This document shows, one piece after another, positions 55,126-64,000 of a stretch of 64,000 nucleotides of DNA (positions are counted from its first letter, which is position 1; every line of letters begins with the position of its first letter). The DNA is taken from NCBI GenBank assembly GCA_017303555.1, contig JAFLCN010000007.1:1-64000 (forward strand). Direction: 5' to 3'. Source of the DNA: Planctomycetota bacterium (lineage in GTDB: Bacteria > Planctomycetota > Phycisphaerae > Phycisphaerales > UBA1924). The notes beneath the pieces were generated by a model. That model was given only the letters and a program-made list of their open reading frames with translations. It did no database searches and was not told where the DNA came from. A program made the translations under genes and the position numbers.

Positions 55126-55842
55126 ATGCCCCAGGGAACTGAAGAAGTGAAGACTCGTAACGATGTCCTCGTTCTATCTCCTTGGCGTGTCCAGGGTTGG
55201 AAGCTCGCGCTGCGGTTTGGGCTTTCGGTGGTTGTGGTGGGCGGCGTTCTTGGGATGACGGCGTATTCGGCGATTCTCGCGAAGGAAGCCCGTTCGGCAC
55301 AGCCCCTTGCGGCGATTGAACTGGTCGATAGCGAAGCCGACGAGCAAATCCCGCTTTCTATGAGCGCGGAAACGCCCCGGGACGCGCAGGCTCCGGAAGG
55401 CCGTGCGACGGAACAGTCGGCGGCGGCTACTTCCCAGCGGAAGATTTATCCGGCGGGGACGCGGTTTTTCGACAATCGGCCCGTCCGCGCTGCAAAGACG
55501 ATTGAAATGGTCGTGACGGCGTACAGCCCGGATTGGCGTTCGTGCGGCGACTCGGCCGACGGCATCACGGCGACGCTGCACCACGTGACCACCAACGGTG
55601 CGAAACTGGTTGCCGCGGACCCGAAGTTGCTGGCGTACGGCTCGCTGCTGACGATTCCGGGGTATGACGCGGGCAAGGTGGTTCCGGTGCTCGACTGTGG
55701 TGGGGCGATCAAGGGGAATCGGCTGGATGTGCTGTTCCCGACGCACGAAGAGGCCCGCAAGTGGGGCGTGCGGAAACTGAAGGTCACGGTGTGGGAGTAT
55801 GCGGACGGCCTGCCGCGTGAGAACCCGCGAACGAAGCGATAA
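55126..55842 (+). CDS. membrane-anchored 3D-domain protein
   Basis: The 238-residue protein has one N-terminal helix (LRFGLSVVVVGGVLGMTAYS), a linker, and a C-terminal 3D domain: VTAYSPDWRSCGDSADGIT, AYGSLLTIPGY and VLDCGGAIKGNRLDVLFPT, a double-psi barrel like the end of MltA-type lytic transglycosylases. It probably acts on peptidoglycan. The start ATG 55126 is preferred to GTG 55096. The DUF58 gene follows 36 bases on. Confidence 0.85.
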   Translation: MPQGTEEVKTRNDVLVLSPWRVQGWKLALRFGLSVVVVGGVLGMTAYSAILAKEARSAQPLAAIELVDSEADEQIPLSMSAETPRDAQAPEGRATEQSAAATSQRKIYPAGTRFFDNRPVRAAKTIEMVVTAYSPDWRSCGDSADGITATLHHVTTNGAKLVAADPKLLAYGSLLTIPGYDAGKVVPVLDCGGAIKGNRLDVLFPTHEEARKWGVRKLKVTVWEYADGLPRENPRTKR

Positions 55843-55878
55843 GAAAAGATGCGGCGATGGGGGGCGTAGGGTTGGGCC

Positions 55879-56859
55879 GTGCTGATCACGCCCGCGAATT
55901 CGCTGCCGCGCACTCTGGAGGAGCTGCTTCCGCCGGGCCTTGCCTCGAAGATCGATCGGCTGGACGTCTTCAGCCGGCGGGTATTTGCGGGGAAGCTGCC
56001 GGGGGAGCGCCGGAGCAAGCGGCGGGGGCGGAGCGTGGAGTTTGATGATTTCCGCCCGTATGTCGCGGGCGATGACCTGCGCCACATCGACTGGAACGTG
56101 TACGGCCGGTTCGAGCGGCTGATTCTGAAACTCTTCCGCGAGGAGGAGGACATGGCGCTGCACGTGATTCTGGATGCGTCGGCATCGATGGGAGCGGGCT
56201 CGGAACCGGCGCGAGCCGGGGGCGAGGAGATACCGACGAAGAGTGTGTATGCGCACCGGCTTGCGATGGCACTCGCGTACGTGGGGCTTGTGAAGAACAA
56301 CCGGGTTTCGGTGGCATCGTTCGGCGGCGCGGGGGGGACAAGCGTGCTGCGCGCCGTGCGGGGCCGATCGAGTCTGCGCCGGATCTCGGATTTTCTGCTT
56401 GGGTCGCTCAACGCGGTTCCGGGCGCGCCGGATTTCAACTCGGATCTACGGTCGATCGCGGCGAGGATTTCGGGGCGTGGAGTGGCGGTGCTGATCTCGG
56501 ACTTGCTGGCGATGGACGGTGTTTCGGGCGGGATCGCGGCGATCGGCGCCGCGGAGCACGGGGCGCTCGACGCGTACTGCCTGCAGGTGCTCGCGCCGTC
56601 TGAACTTGATCCGGGGAGGAGCGCGGCGCAGGGGCTGACGGGAGATCTGCGGTTGACGGATGTGGAGACGGCGCGTGGGCGCGAGGTGACGGTGTCGCCG
56701 GCGGCGATTGCGCAGTATCGGAAGAACGCGGGGGCGTTTGTCGAGGGGTGCCGGGCGGCGTGCCGCGCAAGGGGGGTGTCGCACTTTCTTGTGCCGACGG
56801 ACACGCCGATCGATCGATTGGTGGTCGATTCGCTCCGCCGGGGCGGGATGATGCGTTAG
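55879..56859 (+). CDS. DUF58 domain protein
   Basis: The 326-residue protein starts at GTG and has RRGRSVEFDDFRPYVAGDD and LRHIDWNVYGR, the DUF58 signature, and a vWA-like region with LDASASMGAG (MIDAS-like). DUF58 proteins usually pair with MoxR ATPases and have vWA domains. MoxR is not visible here. A role in complex assembly is likely but not shown. Confidence 0.88.
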   Translation: MLITPANSLPRTLEELLPPGLASKIDRLDVFSRRVFAGKLPGERRSKRRGRSVEFDDFRPYVAGDDLRHIDWNVYGRFERLILKLFREEEDMALHVILDASASMGAGSEPARAGGEEIPTKSVYAHRLAMALAYVGLVKNNRVSVASFGGAGGTSVLRAVRGRSSLRRISDFLLGSLNAVPGAPDFNSDLRSIAARISGRGVAVLISDLLAMDGVSGGIAAIGAAEHGALDAYCLQVLAPSELDPGRSAAQGLTGDLRLTDVETARGREVTVSPAAIAQYRKNAGAFVEGCRAACRARGVSHFLVPTDTPIDRLVVDSLRRGGMMR

Positions 56860-56898
56860 GCAAGCGGGAACGGAGCGCCGGCGGCGGATCGGGCGTTG

Positions 56899-57102
56899 CT
56901 ACTCATCTTTCGACTTGCGCTTGATGTCCATGGCGTGGGCGCGCGAGTACTGCTGGATGTCCTTGAATTTGCCGCCTTTGTCGCGGACGGCGTAGAGCTT
57001 CTTGCCCTTGCTGCTGTAGAGGACGGTGCGGCGGGCCTTCTTCTTGCTGGACGATTTCTTCTTGGCTTTCTGTTTGGCTTTCTTCTTCGCTTTCTTTGCC
57101 AT
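56899..57102 (-). CDS. small lysine-rich basic protein
   Basis: The 67-residue protein has about 25 lysines at its N-terminal half (MAKKAKKKAKQKAKKKSSSK), then RTVLYSSKGKKLYAVRDKGG and KFKDIQQYSRAHAMDIKRKS. Such proteins may bind nucleic acid, like bacterial histone H1-type tails. No family name can be given. It lies tail to tail with DUF58 and is divergent from the nitroreductase. Confidence 0.7.
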   Translation of the reverse strand: MAKKAKKKAKQKAKKKSSSKKKARRTVLYSSKGKKLYAVRDKGGKFKDIQQYSRAHAMDIKRKSKDE

Positions 57103-57235
57103 GGATCAGTACCCCTGTGCCCCGGGTGAATTTCACGAGGGAGCGGTCGGAGCATACCGCGCCGTGCGGCGGCGTGTACCCTGCGAGGAACTCCGGCATC
57201 GGAGTTGTCGGGTGTGCAGGTGATCGGAGGATCGG

Positions 57236-57922
57236 ATGGTTCACAGCGAAACGTTTGTAGCGCCGGCATCGATCGAGCACAGGCCGATCGAAGCGGAGCA
57301 TCTGCTCAACAACCTGAAGTGGCGGTATGCCGTCAAGAAGTTTGATCCGGCGCGGGCGATCGAGCCGCACACGTGGGCGGCGCTCGAGCACGCGGCGGTA
57401 CACGCCCCGTCGGGGTTTGGCTTGCAGCCGTGGAAGTTCATCGTGGTTTCGGATCGCGCGCTGCGGCAGGAGTTGAGAGGGGCAAGCTGGAATCAGCCGC
57501 AGATCACGGACGCGTCGCACCTTGTGGTGTTTGCGAGGAAGACCGGGGTCGGTCGGGCGGAGGTGGACGCGTACATCGATCAGATCGCGGCGGTGCGGGG
57601 TGTGGAAAGGGCTTCGCTTGCGGAGTTTCGCGACTCGATGCTCGGGTTTGCGGGGCGTGCGGGCTTCGACGTGCAGGGGTGGGCGGGGCGGCAGGTGTAC
57701 ATCGCGCTCGGGGTGTTCCTGACATCGGCGGCGATGCTGGGGATCGACACGTGCCCGATGGAGGGTTTCGACGCGTCCAGGTACGACAAGATCCTCGGCT
57801 TGACCGAGCAGGGCCTGGCGGCGCAGGTGGTCGCGACGGCGGGCTACCGGTCGGCGGACGATCCGTTCGCGGCGATGAAGAAGGTTCGTTTCAGGCACGG
57901 GGACGTGGTCGTCCGCCGGTGA
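57236..57922 (+). CDS. NAD(P)H-dependent nitroreductase-family protein
   Basis: The 228-residue FMN protein has the nitroreductase frame: NNLKWRYAVKKFDPARAI, APSGFGLQPWKFIVVSDR, LTSAAMLGIDTCPMEGFD and a C-terminal ATAGYRSADDPFAAMKKVRF. Length fits the NfsB-like type. The substrate is unknown. It stands alone on the plus strand, 57 bases before the kinase-CHASE2 gene. Confidence 0.9.
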   Translation: MVHSETFVAPASIEHRPIEAEHLLNNLKWRYAVKKFDPARAIEPHTWAALEHAAVHAPSGFGLQPWKFIVVSDRALRQELRGASWNQPQITDASHLVVFARKTGVGRAEVDAYIDQIAAVRGVERASLAEFRDSMLGFAGRAGFDVQGWAGRQVYIALGVFLTSAAMLGIDTCPMEGFDASRYDKILGLTEQGLAAQVVATAGYRSADDPFAAMKKVRFRHGDVVVRR

Positions 57923-57979
57923 GGGCAACGTGCCCGGGGGATTCGCGGTAAAGTGCCCATCTTGGAAGGTGGGTTTGCC

Positions 57980-60397
57980 GTGAACGGACCGAACGACAAG
58001 CCGGGAAATGCCGGATCCGACGATCTTCCGACGTCGCCGGTGGGCTCGCCGGCGCCGAGGCCGCCCAGCGGGCACGCGGCGGTGCCGCCCCGCGCGCACG
58101 TTCCGTTTGCTGTGCCGGTGCAGATCGCCGGGTATCGAATCATCCGGCTGATCGGCGCGGGCGGGATGGGGCTGGTGTACGAGGCGGAGCAGGAGGCGCT
58201 GCAGCGACGGGTTGCGCTCAAGCTCATGCAGCCGGGCGCGGTGAACGGCGAAGCGCTGGCGCGGTTTGAGTCGGAGGCGCGTGCGCTGGCGCGGCTCAAG
58301 CACCCGGGTATCGCGCAGGTCTTTGACACGGGCGTGCATCGACCGGGCGGCGGCGGCGCGGAAGATTCCTCGATCGTGCCGTTTCTTTCGATGGAGCTGG
58401 TGGAGGGCAGTTTTACGCTGCAGGAGTTCTCGGAGCGGAGCGGCGTGGCGCTGCAGGACAAGCTGCGTGTGATGCTGGATGTGTGCGATGCGCTGGAGCA
58501 CGCGCACGGCGAGGGGGTTGTCCATCGCGATCTGAAGCCATCGAACATTCTGGTCAATCCGGCGCGGCTGGGCACGCGGTCCCGTACGGGCGTGCGATCG
58601 GAGACGGGGACCGGTACATCGGGCGGATCGGAAGGCGAGGGCTCCTCGATCAAAGTCATCGACTTCGGCATCGCAAAGGTGTTGGGAGACGGCTCGCGGA
58701 CGATCACCTCGCGCGGGCAGATTGTCGGGACGCCAACGTACATGGCGCCCGAGCAGTTGATGGGAGGGTCGGTTGACAATCGGACGGACGTGTATTCGCT
58801 GGGTGTGATTTTGTATCAGCTCTGCACGGGGAGGCTGCCGCTGGCGGTGCCGCGGGGCCTCGATCGGCACGGACTTGAGAAGGCGCTGCGCGATGCAACG
58901 CCGGCGCCGCCCCGGACGCTGGATCGGAGGCTGGCGGGCGATCTGGAAACGATCATCCTGAAATGTCTGCAGAAAGCGCCGGCTGAGCGGTATCAGAGCG
59001 TTCACGAATTGCGGGCGGATCTGTTCGCGTTTCTGCACGGCGACCCGATCCGCGCGACGCGGATCAGCGCATGGACGGCGGCGTGGCGGACGGTGGGGCG
59101 GGCGGGTGTGCGTCGTCCGATCGTGTCCTTTGTGTGCTGCGCGGGCGGCGCGCTGCTGCTGGCGATGCTGCTGGTATTTCCCGCGGTTTATTTCTGGACG
59201 GGGGCGGGGCTTTGGTTTGCGAACTCGGTCGGGGTCTTTGCGCCGGCGTCGGGCATGCTGGGCGTTTTGCCCGACGTGCGGGTCGTTGCGATCGACAACG
59301 AGACCGACTTCGAGTCGATCGCGAAGCGGGAGGAGTTGAGCGGAGTTTCCAACGCGAACATCCGCACGGCGCGGCTCATCCATGCGAGGCTTCTGTCGCG
59401 GCTGGCGAAGGCCGATCCGCGTGCGGTGGGATTGGACATCACGTTCCGGGCGCCGTCGGAGTTTGATGGCGCGCTGGTCAAGGCGATCGGCGAGCTTCGG
59501 GATCGTGGTATGGGCGTGGTGGTGGCGGCACCGACGTGGGGGTTTGGAGCGGACGGGTTGGCCGAGATCGCGCCGGACATTGCGCGGGCGGCCTGGGCCG
59601 GAGCGCCGACGGGCGGATTCATGGGCGCGGATATCTGGTCGATGGACATCGCGCTCGAACGCGACGCGACGGAGGTGATCCCCGGCTTTTCGACGCTGGT
59701 GTTTGCGGCGTGCCGCGCCCCGGATTCAGAAGTAGCGGTTTCTTTGCAGAACGGGATCGCGGAGATCCGGTACTTCAAACCGGGGACGCAGCGGCGGGCG
59801 ACGGTGCGTGCGGCGGATCGCCTGCGGTACTCGGGTGTGCAGAAGGTGACCGAGGCGGACCCGGAACGGGGGCTGCTTCCGGGCGATCTACTGGCCGCGT
59901 CCATCGTGCCGCTGCCGGTGACGGCGCTCGGGGCATGCACCATTCCGATCCAGAACGTGCTGGGAATGAGCGAGGCTGAGCTTCGGCGGGAGTTTTCGGG
60001 GCGGCTGGTGCTGATCGGCAACGTGTCGGACGCCGGGGGCGATATCCAGGTATCGGAGACGGGCGTTCGCGTTCCGGGCGTGTGGACGCACGCGGCGATG
60101 GTGCAGCAGATGTTGCGCGATGAGATCGTGGACACGCCCAACATGAATGTCGGGTGGATGGTTTCCGGGTTGCTGGCGTTGCTGGGGACCGGAGCGGGAT
60201 TCGGATTTGCGCGGGGGTGGCGGGCGCTGGTTCTGGTTGGGGCTTTGACGGTGATTGCGGTTTGTGTTAGCGTTTTGATGCTGCGAACGGGCGGGATGTA
60301 CTGGAATCCGCTTCCGGCGATCGCGGCAGGGTGGCTGGGCTGCGGGCTCGCGTTGCTGGTGACGCACGAGGGGCGTCGGACATTCGCGGCTCGCTGA
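57980..60397 (+). CDS. Ser/Thr kinase fused to a CHASE2-type sensor
   Basis: The 805-residue protein has an N-terminal kinase (about 45-320): LIGAGGMGLVYEAEQ, VALKLMQ, VHRDLKPSNIL, DFGIAKVLG and GTPTYMAPEQ. A membrane helix follows (about 368-390), then an extracellular CHASE2 region (RVVAIDNETDFESIAK, AVGLDITFRAPSEFD, LVLIGNVSDAGGDIQVSET) and two or three final helices. CHASE2 domains usually sit on sensors. A GTG at 57980 has GGAAGG before it. It is an integral sensory kinase. Confidence 0.9.
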   Translation: MNGPNDKPGNAGSDDLPTSPVGSPAPRPPSGHAAVPPRAHVPFAVPVQIAGYRIIRLIGAGGMGLVYEAEQEALQRRVALKLMQPGAVNGEALARFESEARALARLKHPGIAQVFDTGVHRPGGGGAEDSSIVPFLSMELVEGSFTLQEFSERSGVALQDKLRVMLDVCDALEHAHGEGVVHRDLKPSNILVNPARLGTRSRTGVRSETGTGTSGGSEGEGSSIKVIDFGIAKVLGDGSRTITSRGQIVGTPTYMAPEQLMGGSVDNRTDVYSLGVILYQLCTGRLPLAVPRGLDRHGLEKALRDATPAPPRTLDRRLAGDLETIILKCLQKAPAERYQSVHELRADLFAFLHGDPIRATRISAWTAAWRTVGRAGVRRPIVSFVCCAGGALLLAMLLVFPAVYFWTGAGLWFANSVGVFAPASGMLGVLPDVRVVAIDNETDFESIAKREELSGVSNANIRTARLIHARLLSRLAKADPRAVGLDITFRAPSEFDGALVKAIGELRDRGMGVVVAAPTWGFGADGLAEIAPDIARAAWAGAPTGGFMGADIWSMDIALERDATEVIPGFSTLVFAACRAPDSEVAVSLQNGIAEIRYFKPGTQRRATVRAADRLRYSGVQKVTEADPERGLLPGDLLAASIVPLPVTALGACTIPIQNVLGMSEAELRREFSGRLVLIGNVSDAGGDIQVSETGVRVPGVWTHAAMVQQMLRDEIVDTPNMNVGWMVSGLLALLGTGAGFGFARGWRALVLVGALTVIAVCVSVLMLRTGGMYWNPLPAIAAGWLGCGLALLVTHEGRRTFAAR

Positions 60398-60409
60398 GGA
60401 GCTTTTGGA

Positions 60410-61174
60410 ATGGAACGGATCACACGGAGAGCGACCGGTCGCGCGCCAATTGTTGCGTTGGTGCTCGCTTCGTTGGTTGGGGCGACGGGCATGAACGGAT
60501 GTGCAACCGGGCACGATGACGGGGGCCGGGCGCAGGGGTCGCCGATGGCGATCGGCGCGGGCGCTTGGTCGGAATCAAAGAACGGATCGGTGGCCGTCTC
60601 GAAGGATGGCGATTTCTGGGTCGGAAAAACCACGAAGAAAAACGAAGACGGATTCATGCGTCAGGTGTTTCGATACAAGGTGAACCGCCTTCCGGAGAAG
60701 GGGACGGGCACGCCGTATTGGATCAGGTTCACCGGCAAGCGCGAGACGGGGCAGTTCACGACCGACTTTGACACCAGGCCGCGTCCGGTCTTGCGGCCTG
60801 CGGGCACGGGCGCTCGTGACGAGGAATTGGAAGAAATGGGCATGGTCATGCCGGACCCCGGCACTGCGGTCGTCAACGGAACCGCGCCGCTGATCTCTGT
60901 GAAGAAGGCCACTGTTTCATCCGTGGGGACGATCTTTGCGATCGAAGCGAATCCTTCGGACTGGTTGCTCACGGTGATCGCAACGGAGCCGAATCACCCG
61001 GTGCTGATTCACTTCCCGGAATCTCGTCTGCCACCAAAGGCGCTGTATGCGGGCGAGTCCATCCGGTACGGGGACGGCGCGACGACGCCGAGCGCGGGTG
61101 TGATGGAGAACGAAAGCCCGTCGGCGATCGCGCTCCGCGACTATGCGATGTGGGTTTTGAATCAGACACCCTGA
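60410..61174 (+). CDS. putative lipoprotein of unknown function
   Basis: The 254-residue protein has a lipoprotein signal (VALVLASLVGATGMNGC) and a beta-rich mature part with FWVGKTTKKNEDG, YWIRFTGKRETGQFTT, and SVGTIFAIEANPSDW. No family can be named. It starts 12 bases after the CHASE2 kinase stop and may be cotranscribed with it. It ends six bases before the alpha-glucan phosphorylase gene on the other strand. Confidence 0.7.
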   Translation: MERITRRATGRAPIVALVLASLVGATGMNGCATGHDDGGRAQGSPMAIGAGAWSESKNGSVAVSKDGDFWVGKTTKKNEDGFMRQVFRYKVNRLPEKGTGTPYWIRFTGKRETGQFTTDFDTRPRPVLRPAGTGARDEELEEMGMVMPDPGTAVVNGTAPLISVKKATVSSVGTIFAIEANPSDWLLTVIATEPNHPVLIHFPESRLPPKALYAGESIRYGDGATTPSAGVMENESPSAIALRDYAMWVLNQTP

Positions 61175-61180
61175 CCAGCC

Positions 61181-62902
61181 TCAGGCGCGCCCGAGCTTGT
61201 AGGCCAGTTCCGCGTACTCCTGCATCGGCCGGTTGCTGTTGAACTGGCTGCCGTTGAGCGCGATCGCGTGGCGCATGACCTGGAGCCACATGGGCCGGTC
61301 GTTGTAGTACATCGGGAGGATATCGCTTTCGAGGTGCTTGTAGATCGAGGCGGCGTCTTCTTCGGGGGGCGTGGATGCGTGCTGCGCCGCGTTCACTTCG
61401 AATGAATCGCGACCGATGGTCCAGCCGGTGACGCCTTCGGCGCAGCCTTCGAGCCACCAGCCATCGGCGGTGGAGAGGCTGGGGACGCCGTTGAGCGCGG
61501 CTTTCATGCCGCTGGTGCCGGAGGCTTCGAGGGGGATGACGGGGTTGTTGAGCCAGAGATCGACGCCGGCGACGAGCGACTTGGCGAGGGTCATGTCGTA
61601 GTTCTGGAGGAAGACGCCCTTGATGGCGGGGGAGAGTGACTTCAAGCGCTCGATGATGCGCTGGATGATCTCTTTGCCCTGGTAGTCCTTGGGGTGGGCT
61701 TTGCCGGCGTAGATAATCTGGATCGCGCCGGCTTTGGAGGCGATGGAGCGCAGACGGTCGAGATCGGAGACGAGCAGATCGGCACGCTTGTAGCCGGTGG
61801 CGCGGCGGGCGAAGCCGATGGTGAAGACGTTTTCCTGCATCGAGACGCCGGTCTGCTTCTGCACGATGTCGAGCAGGCGCTTCTTGGCGGCGGAGTGCGC
61901 GGCAGCGATGGATTCGTCCGAGGCGAAGAGAGCGCGGCGGACATCGCGGTAGTCGGCGCGCCAGTTTGGGCCGTTCTTGTCGAGAATGGACTGGACTTCG
62001 GGTGAAGCCCATGTGGGGGCGTGGATGCCGTTGGTGATGTAGTCGATGCGGGCGCCGGGGAACATCTCGCGGCTGACTTCGGCGTGACGCCGGGCGACGG
62101 CGCTCGTGAAGTTGCTGTAGAAGAGCGCGAGGCGCGTCATGTTGAGCTGGTTGTGATTGACGTACGGCGCGCCGTCGTAGATGGCGGATTGCTCGCCCAG
62201 CACTTCAAAGACCATGTCGAGCGGGAACTGATCGTGACCGGCGGCGACGGGCGTGTGCGTGGTGAAGGCGCAGGCCTTGCGAACGGCGTCGATGACTTCG
62301 GGGTCGGCGGGGCTGGTCTTTCGCTTGTACGAATGCTCGGCGAGCAACTCGACCGTGACGAGCGCGCCGTGACCCTCGTTCATGTGATAGGTCTGAAGGT
62401 TGGCGCAGCCGAGGGCGCGGAGCATGTAGATGCCCGCGATACCGAGCAGGCCCTCCTGCACGAGGCGATGGCGGTGATCGCCTCCGTAGAGAGCGTCGGT
62501 GATCTGGCGATCTTCGGGCTCATTCTCCGAAAGATCGGTGTCGAGGAAGTAGACGGGGACGTCGCCGCCTTTGGCGTGCGTGGGCTTGACGGTGTACTTC
62601 CAGGCCTGGACCGTGACCTTGCGGCCGTTGAGCTTGACGACGACGCGGGGCGATTGGAGTTCGAGCCGGTCGGCGGGATTCCAGCGGACCGGGGCTTCCT
62701 TCTGCATGCCGGTGGCGTCGATGGATTGATCGAAGTAGCCTGCGCGATGGAGGAGGGTGATGCCGACGACCGGGAGGGCGAGATCCGCGGCAGAGCGGAG
62801 CAGGTCGCCCGCGAGAATGCCGAGGCCGCCCGAGTAGGTCGGGACGAGCGGGTCGACACCGATTTCCATCGAGAAATACGCGACGCGTGCGGATTCGGAC
62901 AT
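61181..62902 (-). CDS. glgP: alpha-glucan phosphorylase (GT35)
   Basis: The 573-residue enzyme phosphorolyses glycogen or maltodextrin to glucose-1-phosphate with PLP. It has YFSMEIGVDPLVPTYSGGLG, the NMEGHGAL-like MNEGHGALVTVELLAEH, THTPVAAGHDQFPLDMV, RRATGYKRADLL and the PLP-lysine region EASGTSGMKAALNGV. The short length fits the bacterial alpha-glucan phosphorylase type rather than the long GlgP type. It is encoded alone and is divergent from mutS. Confidence 0.93.
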   Translation of the reverse strand: MSESARVAYFSMEIGVDPLVPTYSGGLGILAGDLLRSAADLALPVVGITLLHRAGYFDQSIDATGMQKEAPVRWNPADRLELQSPRVVVKLNGRKVTVQAWKYTVKPTHAKGGDVPVYFLDTDLSENEPEDRQITDALYGGDHRHRLVQEGLLGIAGIYMLRALGCANLQTYHMNEGHGALVTVELLAEHSYKRKTSPADPEVIDAVRKACAFTTHTPVAAGHDQFPLDMVFEVLGEQSAIYDGAPYVNHNQLNMTRLALFYSNFTSAVARRHAEVSREMFPGARIDYITNGIHAPTWASPEVQSILDKNGPNWRADYRDVRRALFASDESIAAAHSAAKKRLLDIVQKQTGVSMQENVFTIGFARRATGYKRADLLVSDLDRLRSIASKAGAIQIIYAGKAHPKDYQGKEIIQRIIERLKSLSPAIKGVFLQNYDMTLAKSLVAGVDLWLNNPVIPLEASGTSGMKAALNGVPSLSTADGWWLEGCAEGVTGWTIGRDSFEVNAAQHASTPPEEDAASIYKHLESDILPMYYNDRPMWLQVMRHAIALNGSQFNSNRPMQEYAELAYKLGRA

Positions 62903-63005
62903 GCGGGCCTCCGTGCCGGAAAGGGCGAAGTGTACCGCTTCGCCTGAAAATGCGCGATCGCGTATGCTCCAAATCCTTTCGAGCCCTGATTCTTCGGCTA
63001 GACGT

Positions 63006-64000
63006 ATGCCCGACCCTCGTGAAACTCCCGCGATGCAGCAGTACTACCGCTTTAAGAAGCGGCATGAGGGCTGCGTTTTGCTGTTTCGTATCGGTGATTT
63101 TTACGAGATGTTTGATGATGATGCGGTCGCGGTGAGCAAGGCGATCGGCCTGACGCTGACGCAGCGGACGGCCGGCGTGCCGATGGCGGGGATGCCGTAT
63201 CACCAGCTTGAGACGTATCTCAAGAAGCTGATTGATAAGGGATTCCGGGTTGCGGTGTGCGAGCAGACGGAACTTGCGGAGAACGCAAAGGGTGTTATTC
63301 AGCGCGATGTGACGCGCGTGCTCACGCCGGGGACGCTGGTGGATGGGCCGCTCTTGGAGGATGGCGCGGCGATCAAGCTGGCGGCGATCTGTTTTACGGA
63401 AAGCGGCGAAGAGTCGGACGCCGCGATCGCGGTGGTGGATGCCTCGACGGGGCAGTTCAGCCTGGTGCACGCGAGCGGGCTGGCGGGTGGTGCGGCGATC
63501 ATTGATGAGTTGATGAGGCGGAGCGTGCGGGAGTTGTTGTATCCGGCGCTGGCGGATGGGACTGTGCCGCCACGGGTGAAGCGGTGCTTGAGCGCGCTCG
63601 GAATTAGCGGCACGCCCCGGCCTTCGTGGCAATTCCGGATGGATGAGGCACGCGACGCGATCACGGGGCACTTCAAGGTGAAGTCGCTCGCGGGATTTGG
63701 TGTGCGCGATGATGACGCGGCGGTGAGCGCTGCTGGCGCGATCCTGCGGTATTTGCAGGAAACGCAGACGCCGGGCGCGGAAGAGGGGAAGGCATCGGTC
63801 GGCCGGGGCACGCTTTCGCATCTGCGGCCGCCGACGCTGGATATTCCCGGCGATTCGATGATTGTGGATGCGGTGAGCTTGCGGGCGCTCGAGATCGAGC
63901 GGGTGATTCGCGCGGCGCCGGGGTCATCGGATGCTGGCCTTGAGGGATCGCTGCTTGGGGTGTTTCTGACCGGGCCAAATGGGGCGGGGGGCGGGTCGGT
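63006..64000 (+). CDS. mutS: DNA mismatch repair protein MutS, N-terminal part
   Basis: About 331 codons are present, and the gene runs off the window end. The N-terminal mismatch-binding domain has MQQYYRFKKRHEGCVLLFRI then GDFYEMFDDDAVAVSKAIGL with the FxE mismatch motif, LTQRTAGVPMAGMPYHQLE and VAVCEQTELAENAKGVIQRD. The connector domain follows, then the start of the lever/core region (SVGRGTLSHLRPPTLDIP). The frame has no stop within the window. ATG 63006 starts the protein. Confidence 0.93.
   Translation, partial: MPDPRETPAMQQYYRFKKRHEGCVLLFRIGDFYEMFDDDAVAVSKAIGLTLTQRTAGVPMAGMPYHQLETYLKKLIDKGFRVAVCEQTELAENAKGVIQRDVTRVLTPGTLVDGPLLEDGAAIKLAAICFTESGEESDAAIAVVDASTGQFSLVHASGLAGGAAIIDELMRRSVRELLYPALADGTVPPRVKRCLSALGISGTPRPSWQFRMDEARDAITGHFKVKSLAGFGVRDDDAAVSAAGAILRYLQETQTPGAEEGKASVGRGTLSHLRPPTLDIPGDSMIVDAVSLRALEIERVIRAAPGSSDAGLEGSLLGVFLTGPNGAGGGS

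Noticed and set aside
56903..59383. An 826-codon minus-strand frame opposite DUF58, nitroreductase and kinase genes.
   Set aside because: Arg- and Pro-rich composition with no motif, while the plus-strand frames carry clear families.

Overview
The window looks like a chromosomal segment of a planctomycete, most likely of the Phycisphaerae type. It is GC-rich and encodes a secreted protein with dockerin-like repeats of the DLNGDSMVDDADF kind. It has several small membrane proteins with a CxxCGYD/CPEC zinc ribbon, Ser/Thr kinases (one with DMG in place of DFG), an exosortase-EpsI protein and a long-form GyrB. The assignment rests on recognised protein style only; no 16S gene or database search was available.

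Region 1 (1-6.2 kb) is accessory. It holds an RHS/YD-repeat fragment, a low-GC putative immunity gene and an RHS-type C-terminal toxin tip whose head is cut off by an intact IS5-family element (2133-2981). A CxxCGYD membrane protein follows, then a homing-endonuclease-repeat protein behind an AT-rich island, and a Y1 (IS200/REP-type) transposase flanked on both sides by clusters of GC-rich hairpins.

Region 2 (6.2-14.7 kb) has a secreted dockerin/IPT protein, the PcrA/UvrD helicase, a DUF4139 protein, a lipoprotein, IspF, an SDR oxidoreductase and an entericidin-like lipoprotein. Region 3 (14.7-31.5 kb, all minus strand) is an envelope and exopolysaccharide block. In transcription order it encodes a Wza-type export lipoprotein, an exosortase-EpsI fusion, a 1531-residue TPR protein, a Wzc-like co-polymerase without the Walker A lysine, an NDP-sugar epimerase, a WecA/MraY-type glycan-phosphate transferase, a ParA-like ATPase, a VanZ-like protein and MurJ. 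It contains no glycosyltransferase, Wzx or Wzy.

Region 4 (31.6-40.4 kb) has LipA, a hicA with an apparently frameshifted hicB, an HD-GYP protein, tRNA-His, an EVE protein, two tandem PilZ/receiver-like/Hpt-like paralogues with degenerate phosphorelay residues, and GyrB. The HD-GYP and PilZ genes beside an EPS locus suggest cyclic-di-GMP control of the envelope, which is an inference.

Region 5 (40.6-64 kb) is mostly housekeeping: a membrane protein, an L,D-transpeptidase, FthC, RarA, PlsC, a PyrD-like enzyme, zinc-ribbon proteins, a TPR-YggX fusion, a b562-like protein, IF-3 with a probable AUC start, two Ser/Thr kinases (one fused to CHASE2), HtpX, a 3D-domain protein, DUF58, a nitroreductase, an alpha-glucan phosphorylase and the start of MutS. 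Inverted-repeat elements are scattered through the window, and two palindromic ones lie in frame inside rarA and pyrD.
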